NCBI RefSeq assembly: GCF_019059575.1
Contig: NW_024881615.1
Coordinates: 372,001-436,000, forward strand
Source: Amphibalanus amphitrite
Taxonomy: Eukaryota; Arthropoda; Thecostraca; Balanomorpha; Balanidae
Reading direction: 5' to 3'
Length of the DNA: 64,000 nucleotides
A model generated the notes under the pieces. The model made no database searches. It saw only the letters and a program-made list of their open reading frames with translations, and had not been told where the DNA came from. The first letter of the stretch is position 1. Each line of letters begins with the position of its first letter. The position numbers and the translations under genes are program-made. Shown here piece after piece: positions 47,201 to 59,200 of the stretch.

Positions 47201-50200
47201 TAACGTATCGCTGATATATAGGTCATCGAATATAGCGAAAAATGCCACACATCAGTTTTTTAAATGGCTATAACTCTGGTTCCTTTTCTGGTATCAAAAT
47301 GGTATCAACAGGGTCTTATAGGTAATTGATAAGGCTTTGATTTTTAATTATAAAATTAAATTGAAGTGACCTTGAAATTCATTTGACCTTGAATTAAAAC
47401 AGAAAAATTTAAATAGCAAAAAACACGTCACCTTCGATTTGGGTAATTTTTACATATTATGTCCGTCACAATGTTCCTAACCATCTGTGAAAAAATTGGA
47501 GTGGGCCATTCATAACTTTCGCGGCAAACGCCGTTTTCATGCATCAACATCACGCAACCGCGCGTGACCTTGAAAGACAGAGTCAAGACATGCTTGCTTG
47601 TGTACACTTTCTGAAATGAATGATTGCTGATTAGTGATATCCCAAACTCTGCGAGAATGGAAATGCGTAGTCATCGTAGTCAAGCATTCACGTTCCATAG
47701 TAAAAGTGTCTCAGGCAAACGGTATTTTGCGGTGAATTTTGAGCCGTGTGGAAATGCATCATGAAGTAAATTCAACGAAAACATTATCACGCAACGATAT
47801 CTTCACGTCTTTTGATCTTCACTATACGAAAGAACATACATTTTTTAGTATGTATGGGGAATTTCTAGTTAATCCAATAATAAATATGGCAGTTAGAGGC
47901 CAGCTAATTGAGTAACATGTCGCCGGCTGAGGCGGGCTCGGCCGATGCGGGAACGCAGCAATCACAATGTTGTGTTTACACGTTCATATTTCAATTGTTT
48001 ACCAATCGATTTTCAAAATTCTTTCACCATAAGATTGCCTGTATATTTCTTAGTCTTCTCAAAAAATTTGACGCGAATCGAACGTAATCAGCGGTAGGGA
48101 GCGCGATGTAAAGACGGAACCGTTCTGTTCCGTCCCGGCACAGTCTGCAATTCAGGCGGCGCGTAGCGGTCGGCGCCGGCTGCCGAGTCGCCGCGTCGCT
48201 GCGGCGACAGGATGTTCACTTTACACCGCTATTACTAGAACAGTTGCGAACCGATTTTCTTATTGCTTGCACGATGAGATGTCCAATTCAATTCTTGACA
48301 GGTAGCCATAATTAATTTCGCATTAATCTTATGAGATATTGGCGAAAAACAGGATGGGTGGGCGAAATTCGCTCTTCCCCCTCCACTGCGCGTGCTAACA
48401 TACGTTTGCATATGTGCAATTTTCTTCAAAACTTATGAATGGCCCACTCTAATTTTTTCACAGGTTGTTAAGAATATGGTAGGCAATAAAATATATGAAA
48501 ATGAGCCAAATCGAAGATGACGTGTTTTTTGCTATTTCAATATTTGTGCTTAAGAACAGAGTTAAGCAAATTTCAAGGTCATATATTTAAGTAGGTGCAA
48601 TTCTGAACAAATGCTTAAGAAATTACCTAAACAGTAAGGTTTATTTCATTCAAATCAAACAAGTACAACCAAAGTTATGGTCGTTCAAAAATATAAAGAT
48701 GCAACATTTTGTAAAAATTTGATGCCCAATATTTATAAGACCTGTGGTCAGAATGTGCAAAAAACATCAATGTAATGTCCGGGGCCACACAGGAACTCGC
48801 TCACAAATTTATAATGAAATCGCTGATGGTAAGGTGCAAAACAGCCGATTTTTGTTCGATTTGACGTGGAACGCCCCAGCATTGTGTGCGTTGATCAATT
48901 CTGAGCTCAGGGACATATATTTTATTCAGATTATAAGCCTTAGTTTTTCACAACTTCCAGCGCTATAAAGAGCGCCGGGCATTCAGTGGAGCGGCGAGGT
49001 GACAATTGCCCCTACATCATGTGGTTTACTGGCGCATATCTCGAAAAGTAGCAGGGAAAAGCAGCAAAGTACCTATATGGAACGAAAGATGAGTAATCAG
49101 CGGCTAGTATAAGATGTTTATTTTTAGCTGCTCGAAATAACGTTTTTTTAAAAGTCTATTTAAAAATTTAGATATGATTTTTATTTAGGTCTTGCAGCTG
49201 CTTGCAAAAAGCTAGCTTATGTTGCAGAAAAGCGATGCAATATGTAAGAATGTTGTTGGTACAGTGAACAACAGTGCCCTGAACTAGTCTGACAGAAAAT
49301 TGCGTTCAAAACGACAACTGGTCAACTAATAAATACCAACTAAAGATTAGCATTAAAATCGGCAAATGTGGTGGCCACTAGCGAGTCTAAATAGTCTTGT
49401 GTTTGGTGACAACTGACCACCTCAATTTCGACCTTAGGGCAAAAATGGCATCGGAATCGTATTCTTCGATCAATTTGGGATTAAATGATACCTATTTTGT
49501 TCATATTGCGGACAGTCAGTTTGGGGGAATTTCTAGCGCTTTTTCGGGCTGCCGGCCTACAGTGCGGTCGGACCAGCCACGAGAGAGCTAAAACGTGCCG
49601 GCTCAGGTGTGCGTAGAAAATCAACGCATTCCCTAATAGTTCTCAATCGCTTTACCAGTTAGCTCATATGATTATCCCATCGCGCGTAATCCACACACCG
49701 CAGGCAGCAGATTGAAAAAGAGCGGCGTGAAAGTGACTTGTGTCAGTCACCAGGGCGTGTTTCCTCCGGAGAGCGGGCCCTGTATTGCGCGCGGACCAGT
49801 GTCAGAGCAATGCTAGCTCTCGCAGCCACGGGCGACCGGCCGCCTCCAGAGCCGATGATGATAAATGATACTACAGTCTCCACGAGCCTTCCAATTTTTA
49901 TCAAATACCGACATTGTCTCCTTTTCACTTTCCACAGAGTAGAGACATTCGGAATGGGGCGCGGCAGGATCCGGTTTTTACCGTTTGAAACGATCGTTAT
50001 CAAGATATCAAACTTCAGGGCGATAACCAGCCAATGAATTAAAGGGAAAACGAAAAGGAACTTTTAACTGCAGTAAACGAGCCAATGTTTTGGTTCATGT
50101 GGAAGTGAACTTTCCCATACCTGCTACATTGCATGATTAAATCGAGACATCCAGGCATTTTAATGGCACGTGCACTGTACCACACTTTTCAAAGTTTAAT

Positions 50201-53200
50201 GCAGTGCTTTAATATTGCCAGCCGTGTGGTTCAAGGGGTGTGGTTAAACGCGTTGAACCACACGGCTGCTGACGTCACTATCAATTATAGTTGTGAGCTT
50301 TTTGGCAGGTATGGGAAACACCTTCCAGCCCTAAGGCCGGGAATTCAATAAATGTCACCTCGCTTTTTTAGCGAAAAGCACCTCGGGCCTAACGGCCCTC
50401 GGAGTTTTCGCTAAAAAAACCTCGGTGACATTTATTGAATCATCCCGGCCCCGGGCAGGAATATATTAAATGTCATGGAAAAGCACCAATGAACCGCAAT
50501 TATTGCAACGTTAGGCAGACCAGACCACAATGCAACCGGTCTTCGCTTCACCCGTCTTCGTCGGTCATTCGCTTGCGACTCCCGGGGCACGGGCTAAATG
50601 CCACCAGTGCAGTGCCGCAGCGGGTATAATCTGAAGTGACATTTAGCTGCCACCGGTCACTGCTACCGGAAAGCAGCTCAGCTTTGGAGCGACCCGTGCT
50701 TAGTGACGGCGAGCTTTCCATTAACGAGGCTTACGGAGTTCTGGCTAGGGCAAAAAGCCGTACCAAGCCCGATCCGGTTCACCAGGTCCACCTCGGCTTA
50801 TATTTCAGCACGGAGGAAAGGCTTGCCTTAGGTAAGTACTACTGGTTTTGCACATCACAGCGGATTATTTACCCAAGAACATAGCGAGCTGAATGTACGA
50901 CGGTTCGCTCGGCCGGGGCACCGGGCTCTGCATCGGACACTCGGGCGCGCATCAGCGCCACCTACACATAATAAACGACCGGCCCTGTGCGTACTGAGAG
51001 AAGGTCCAACTGTCCGCGTGTTTCGCACTGTCTTACCTGACCTGACCAAATGGGGGTCTGACTGGCCGTCTGTTTCGCACTGGGTCTCCCTGTCCCACTC
51101 TGCATTGAATGACCCGGTGAATGTCGGACTGCCCGTCCGCTCTGGACAGGAGGCCCCTGTTCCAGTGACAGAGGGCCTGGCTGCCAGTCTGCCCGAACTA
51201 GTAGGGCCATTGACCCCTGTCCTCCCGACTGACCTGATCAGTGTCTGGACTGCCCGTCTGCTCCAGTCTGGAGGTCCCTCTCATACCAACCTGATAAGCG
51301 CCTCACTGCGTTTGCTGGAGATTGGAGGTCCGATGACTGACCTGAGAGCCCCTCTCCCCGTCTCCTCCGGAGTCCAGTAGAGCTGCCCAGTTAGACGATC
51401 CACTGACTCCCTCTATCCTTCAGGTCCCCCGCCCTACTGACCTGATCAGAGCCTCACTGCCTGTCTGCCCAGGGGTCCGGTAGGGTCCATAGCGTTGTCT
51501 CACTAACCTGATCAGAGCCTCACTGCCCGTCTGCCCCGGCGTCCACGTTAGGCTAGCTTAGGCTAGGTCAGGTCATTGGTCCCCGCTCTACTGACCTGAT
51601 GAGTGCCTGACTGCCCGTCTGCTCCGGCGTCCAGTACGGCCTCCCGGTCAGACGGTCCACGTTGATCAGAGACCGCTGGAGGACGCTAAGCAGCAGGCCG
51701 CGCTTCACACCCTCCTCATATACCTGGCCGAGAGAGAGACAGAAACAGTGAGGGAAACGTTTCGAAGAGCGGATAAATAGCAAAATATCGTCATAAAAAT
51801 ACACACTAGATTCACAACAGACGATCGATAGACCACGGAACAAAACATCAATTATTTACTGAAGATCAGCTACTGTGTGCACATATCTGAAGAATATGCA
51901 ATCTAATCTGACTACTCAAGGGTGCAACGGGGCGTAATATCATTTACGCGCGCCATACGAAATGTCATGTTTGGTTCACGTCAGGACTGACTATAACACA
52001 TACATGACGATAAACATGACATCTATGTAGGCCCTCTGTCGCATCAGCCGAGTCGTACCGCGCATCGTACCCACCTTGAGAGCCAGGTCGCGGCGGCCGG
52101 TGCGGTCGTACGAGTCGCCCAGCGCGTAGTAGAAGCGCTTGTCGTGTACGCCCGGCTCGTCCGAGTCGATCCCGGCCTGCATCAGGGTCACAGCCGCCGA
52201 GTGGTTGCCCTCCTGGCGCCGGATGAAGCCCAGGTGCACCTTGGCGTAGCCGTTATCCGGCCACAGCCGCAACACCTGATGGACGGGGGGGGGGGGGTCA
52301 GGGGTGCAGGTCGGCGGGAACAGTGGTGGGCGAGCGGGATTGGGGTGCTCATGAGAGCCGTTGCAGTTTGCGTATACTGGCATCAAGACAAAGTGACAGA
52401 GTGTGCAATGCTTGTTAGTGTTGGAACAAGTAAGTCCTTCTTGGCGTGCTACCTTGAGTTTCACTGGACTCGATACAGAGCTCTCATCTCCCTTGTCCCC
52501 AGCAACCTCACAAGATTACCACTTCCCAAACACGTTCACACCAAGCGGCCGCCGACTCGAATCTACCCATTATCATCCCATCATATGCCATTCCATCCCC
52601 TCCACGTCCTGTGGAATTTTTTCAACCACAGCGTTCAGCCCTCAGTCAGCCCTAGCTCTTACCTCCTGCAGGACCTCCTCGGCGGCGGCGTTCTGTCCGT
52701 ACGTCATGAACACGGTGGCCAGGTGGTTCCTCAGCATGTAGTCGTCGGGGAACTTCTGGATCAGACGCTGCTGGATGCGCGCCGCCTGGTCCAGCTGGCC
52801 TGCAAACAGACCCAGAGTCAGAAGGAGACAGATTGGGTCTCATGTGGCTGAGCCCCGGGACATAACTAGGCGAAACAGAGAGACGAGCTGAAGACTCATG
52901 CCCGTTGTTCTACTCAATTTCTGATCAGAGGTCTTCAGAATATTTTATTTTATCTGCCCAGCAATATTTAGGTACCACACAAAAAGGTAAACAAATCGCT
53001 GAACAGTATTGAAAGAATACATGAACAGCACGAGCCGTGGCGTCGACGTTCACCACTACTCAAGCCCACGGGCGACGACCCTCACCCGTCATAACAATTA
53101 TATGTCCCACCCTCCCAACCTGCCGTGCCCACCTCCCCGTCTCCCCCGCCCCGACTGACAGCTGAACCTCTCCTGCTGGACGCACGTCTCTGCCGCCCGT

Positions 53201-56200
53201 CGGCAGTTAGTACGTACACACCCCTCCGTTTCCTCCGTCCCGACTCACCTCTGAACCTCATCTGCTGGACGCAGCTCTCTGCCGCCTGTCGGTACAGCTG
53301 CAGCGGCACCTCGGCCTCCAGATCCAGATCCAGCACGTCGCGGAACGCCTTGATGGCCTTGTCCAGCAGGTTGTTGCTGCGCTCCCGAGTAGCCTGCGCG
53401 TTCAGCGCGCGCGCGCGGCCCCAGAGGGCGCGCGGCGAGCGCGGCCGGCGCGCCAGGATCGCGCCGAACGCGCTCAGCGCAGCCGCATCGTCCTGTTCGC
53501 GCGCCCAGACGCAACGGTTGCCATGACGACCGGGAGATGCGGCCGGCGGCGGCGGCGGGGAGGCAGAGGGGTGGATGGTCGGGAGACGAGGACAGAGGGA
53601 CGGAGAAGGTCAGACCGCTGGGGAGATTTGATACAGGGGGCGGGTCGGGGCCAACTGAACCAGGGGACAGATTAGATGCGGTGCAACAATAACACAGCAT
53701 GCAGATATCTCTATATTGGGAGCTGAGTGGTGGATACGCTAAAAGCACCGACGACGCCATCATCGGGGCTTCAGCGTGGAATCCTACCGGGGGCTGGGAC
53801 TGGGACTGGGGCGGGGGCGGGGGCGGGGGCGGTACGTATCACAGGGCAACCTCAACAACATTCCCTCCCAGACAGAGGTAAAACCGCGCTAACACTGAGC
53901 AACAGCAAACAACAGGAAAGACATTGTTCGTGTTGTGTTATTCGTTGCATAAGGTACCGCACACCTACTAAAGGTACCGTATCATTCACACCATATGCAT
54001 CCCTGTATAGCCAAAAACAGCGAGACAGACAGCCCAAAACCAAAGAACCAGCTCCTGGCTGCAAACCAAGCAGAAATAAACATCAAGCGCGGTCAGAACG
54101 TGTAGCAAGCAGATCGAGGGCTCCTTGTGCACCAAAAGCCTGGGACAGGCCTACTACGTTAAGTCGATATTGGAGGGGAAATGGAGAGAGAAAAGGAAAG
54201 GCACAATTTTCGGCGGGCCGCCTAGTCCTGAGAAGAGGCGCAGACAACCAGGTTACAGCGGGGAAAGCCGATGCACGAACCAAATGTAGCTGAACGACAA
54301 ATCTGAATGATCAACAGGGGACTGCAGAGTACAGTTACAAGCGAGCAAGGTAATGACGACAATGGAAACATCATAATGGAGTTTGAAGCAGAATCACGTT
54401 TCACAATACAATATGGACCTGAGACACCGAACGTGACAACTTTAAGCAAAACGGACGACCCGATGGTTTTGAAAATGACAAACAGCTATTGGGTAAATGT
54501 GCTGTACTCATGCAAACGAGGGACGCAAAGGACCCATTCGAATGATAGGGTGCGGAGATGAAGTGTATAATCACTGGTGCTTCATTGGGAAAGATTTAAA
54601 CACACCATGTGCGAGGGTGATTGTGCGAGAGTGCTGTGTTCCCATATTGAAAAATAGACCGGCTGGAGATATTTACTGAACTGACACACGGTAAGGCCGA
54701 TGTCATGCACGATAGGCCGCCCACCGACTGTGCCGGCCGTGTGACCTACCTCTGTATCAGATCCACAGCTGCGTGGGGAACAGAGCGACACTGAACAGTG
54801 GCTCCAGTTGGCCGGGCGGGGATACAGGACAGACGGGAGGCGGTGCACCCTGCACTACCGGACCTACAGACCGCACCTACTACTGTGCTCAGTCCCCAGA
54901 GGCTGTGAGGTACCCGCGACTATCTGAAGTACCGAGCGAGGGCTTGGAACATGCACTTCTTGTGTCCGTCCCATTGCTGGGTGTGTGCTATGTTCGTTGA
55001 AACTGTCTGTCCCCAACCAAGTTACCAAGTAAGCGTGACCAAGACTGTCCGACAGACATCCCCGCTTGACTACTTGACTACCCCAGTTCACCAGCCACGA
55101 ACCAGTCTAACTCGCGAAAGGTGAAACACGACTACCGACATAATTGCACGAATAACGGCTAGAAGACGACTATCCTAACCAATCCCAATTCGACCCAGCT
55201 CCCCACCGTCCACCCCTCTCAGTCCTCCCACCCTCCCTCGGTCTGAGACTCAGAACTATCTCACCACCGTCCGTTCGTCCCCTAAAACTCACCGTATCGA
55301 CCAGGTTATCGGCGGCGTCCAGCTCGGCGCGGATGTCCCAGTCCTCGGGACCCGTGACGTCGGCCTTGTCGTACTCTCCGGCCGCGTCCGGCGAGTCATC
55401 CTCCACGTCCGCCACGATACCCTCGTCCACGGCAGGGGCCGCCTGGCGCCACGGAGATGAGTTAGAGGGTAAGACAGCAGTGTGGCATAACAGGACAACT
55501 AGCGAGTAGCCGTTACTTGGGTATTTATATGTTTAAAAATGGATAGCTAGGCTAATCGGATAACAACCTAGGCTAAGCAATCAGACTTCTTAGACAGTGG
55601 ATATTAGTCCTATAAACTGACATACAAATATCATTGAATTTGGGCCAAAATACGTTAGGATCAAGTTCTGTTCTCTAAACATGCTGTTCTATGAACATGC
55701 AGCTAGGGTACAGCAACCACTCGGACATTCACAGCCGTTAGTATAAAATTCACAGCACGCTGCCGCTCGGTCTCACCTGTGCGGCTTGCTTAGCATGCTG
55801 GTCAGTGTCACTTGCTACGGGAGGGTCAGTCGCCGCCGCCTTCTCCTGCTCCCGCTGTCCCGCGCGGACTCGCTCTATCTCCTCTGCCTCCCGCACCGGC
55901 GTCTTCGGAGCCGGCTTCTCCGTCGGCGCCTCCTTCGCTACAGGCTTCTCAGTGGGAACCTCTTTCGCTACAGGCTTCTCAGTGGGCACCTCTTTTACCA
56001 CAGGCTTCTCAGTGGGCGCTTCTTTCACTACCGGCTTCTCAGTGGGCGCTTCTTTCACTACCGGCTTTTCAGTGGGCGCTTCTTTCGCTACAGACTTCTC
56101 AGTAGGAGCCTCCTTCACTACAGGCTTCTCAGTAGGAGCCTCCTTCACTACAGGCTTTTCAGTCGGCTTGGTTTCCACCTTTTCCGCCGGCTTTTCAATG

Positions 56201-59200
56201 GGCTTCTCTACCTTCACAGCTTCATCGCGTTTCTCTATCACAGGTTCCTTTGGCTTATCTTCTTTTACCGGCTCTTCCGGCTTCTCTTCCTTCACGGGCT
56301 CACTAGGCTTCTCCTCCTTCGCCATCTCTTTCGGCTTCTCTTCCTGGACTGGCTCGGCGGCCTGGACGGGCGGAGGTTGGGTATTAGTATCTACTGGCAC
56401 ACTGTCAGCGGGGGACGGCACACTGCTGGGGACCGGCTCCTTGGCCGGTGTAGCTACCTGCTCCTCCACGGCGGCCTCGGAAGTCACTTCCTCCGCCTTC
56501 TCCTCTTCTACCACGGCCTCGGGAGCCTCCTCCTGAGGAGCGTCCTCAACCGCGACCTCCACATCATCAACCACTTCAGGTTCCTCCGCTACTACCGCCT
56601 CTTCTGCTACTTCAGCTTCCTCTGCTGCTTCTGCTTCCTCTGTTACCTCGGCTTCCTCAGCTACTTCTGCTTCATCAGCGACCTCGGCGTCTTCCACAGC
56701 CTTGGCCTCCTCCTCGGCGACCTCGCGCGGCTCCTCCACTACCGGCTCCGTCACGTCCACGCCCTCGTCAGTGTCTGCCGCCGCCGCCTCCTCCGACTGC
56801 TGCTGCTGGTCCGGCTCGGCAGGTGCTGGAGGCGGGAGAAAGGTCAACTCAGTGATTTTCAGCAGAATACGGCAACTGCCGTCATGTTGTGGTTTTCAAT
56901 GAGAATCATTTAATATTACATGCATAACTAAATATCAATTTAACACACTCATCAACGATTTAGGTAATAACCTTGTTGAATGTAAACTTATTTAAGCTTT
57001 TCTGGCATAGACATCATCGTCATTAAGTCACAATTCCCAGGCATGTGACGGCAGAGCAAAACGAAGTTTCCACAAGTAAAATTGATGTTCGACCACGTCC
57101 ATTTCTCAACCAAAGTCCCACCAATTTCCAAACCAGGCGGCAAGCCGAACGACTGTTATCTAAGATACAGTGAGTCTTTGGATGGACTTACCCTGGTCAG
57201 TGGCTGGCTCTTCGGCATCATCCTGAAACATGACACATACGTTTGAGTAACAGTGTCATCGGTGTTAATGAATGATTATTTTGGCAAATTAGCACAGTTT
57301 GACGAAATATCACGTAGCCAGTAAGCGCGTATAATTCTACTGAAATGTAGAGCAAGTGAAACAGCGGGCCACACCATAAGAGTGAGAGAGTAGAGCGCGT
57401 TGTGAGGAAAGCATCAGTTGACTACTCCATACAGGCGCGGACTACTCCATAAAGGCTACGATCGCCTGCAGTTCTACACGGCGCTGTCAAAGTAAAGCAG
57501 AAGGTACCGACGTGAACAAGGGAAGCGGGGTCTGTCCTCATACACATCAAGGTCAGCCCAACACCGAGGAAATTATGTTAGTGCTGTGTGATTGAAACAT
57601 TTTGTAGGTCAGCCATCACCGATGCAGTCTGTTAGTTTTGCGGCCGACGTCGAACGTAATACATTGTCCACCACCAGCGTCCGTTGAAGTATAATGGTCG
57701 GTCACCGGCCACCAATGAAGCCTGTAAGATCTGTGGCGGACATCGAGCGTTATATGCACACTGTCCACCAGCGGCATCTGTTGGCGCTGACGCTGCTCAT
57801 TAGATACCCGTCACCAGAGGTAGTCTGTGTTGAGCTGCTCTACCATCCACCGCCATCCAGCACCGCTGTTAATTCTGGCTGCACCCGACACCAGTCCATC
57901 AGCCACCAGCCGGTGACTGTACATCGTGTTGTCACCACCACCATCACAGCTAGCACCACCGGCGGAGCCGTCATCCTCTCTCCTCCTCTCTTTCAGTTAC
58001 CTCCAGCACCTCCTCCGAGACGATCTCCTCCCGCACCGTGCCGTCGGCGTCCGTCATCTGCTTCACCACCTGGCGCATACGGACCAGCTTCTCCTCCGTC
58101 ACCACGCCCTCCTCCTGCTGGGACGGCGGCGGCGGGGGCGGCGCGGCGGCCGGCGCCTCCTCCAGCTGCGGCTCGGAGCCCTCCAGCTGGATGCCGGCCG
58201 GGGGAGCCTCCACGTACACCACCTGCTGCTGCTCGGCCGGCGCGTCCACGTAGACGATGTGCTCCTCAATCACCTGCTCCACCACCTGGGCGGGCGCGTC
58301 GCCCTGCGGAAGCGGCGACGGGACGACCGAGAGGTCAGACGGGGGACGGGCAGCACCGGCGGCAGGATTGCCCACGGTCAGAAAAACGGAAGGGGGCGGG
58401 CGCATCGCCTGCGGCACCACCGGCGCCCAGACAACTGAAAAGTGAGGCGGACGGCAGATACATTACAGTAGGGGACGGACTAGCCAACGAGATCGGCGGC
58501 AATTAGACCAGAAAGTCAGATGGACGACAGGCGACAGAGTGGGTATAATGCAACGCGGAAAGTAGGGATACAAGTACGTTACGGTAAAGACTGCATGGTG
58601 TTGAACGGGATAGTATAGTAGGGTAAACATCAGTAAGGCGCGGTGCGGAACAGGACAGCCCGGCGTATCGTTACTTAGGAAGAACTGGCACCTTTGGTTT
58701 GAGAGGATGGTACGGGTAATCCAAAGCTTTGTGATGTGAGATGCATGGGATGTAGTTATTTTGGTGCACGGGGAGAGATAGTGGACCAGCAACGAAAGAG
58801 CCGTGCAGAGCTAGAATTAGGTGCGGTGACACCGCCACGCTAGGTGTGCAGTGCCAACGGTGGATGGACGGGTCGGAAGGCGGGAGCAGGGTGTGAGGTA
58901 GGCTATTTCAAATCTAGACACAACATGCAGTCATTGCAACGGGTGGATCAATAAAGTCGCTCACAGCAACTCGCGATAACAAATAATATACACCGATTTA
59001 CTCGTCTAAATATAAAAGCTATCAGCAGCGAGAGTGATAATAAAATACCGTTGATTTAGACCGTTGAATTTAAGAGATCACAGCGCCGAGACCACGTCTA
59101 CAACCATGCATAAAATCTGCAAAGAAAATGGATAAATAAAAACAATGAAAGAAGGCAGACACTGACCGACAAGACAGAATGGCGTAAAGCCTTAGAAGAT

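Larger units (their letters stand above)
34120..51595 (-). other. 17.5-kb AspH intron with mobile elements
   Basis: This very long intron separates the TPR-like exons from the oxygenase exons. It holds a decayed LINE fragment (about 38720-39290), hairpin elements (36824-36857, 39624-39740, 50111-50318, 50335-50450), a G-run bordered repeat (39784-40025), AT-rich sequence (40030-41870), a G16 run (45789-45804), TCACGGAGGG repeats (about 45970-46040), a TTAA-type MITE (from 46175), a long foldback element (47081-48877) and an array of copies of the neighbouring exon end (51020-51595). No nested gene was supported. Confidence 0.75.

Noticed and set aside
51020..51595. CRISPR-like array of spaced repeats
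   Set aside because: Repeats are diverged, spacing is irregular, and they are copies of an exon end in a eukaryotic intron. No cas genes are present.
55786..56913. Plus-strand Leu/Arg-rich open frames (up to 375 codons) across the AspH linker
   Set aside because: They are shadows of the repetitive minus-strand exon. The minus strand has acceptor and donor sites in phase and continues into the conserved AspH domain.
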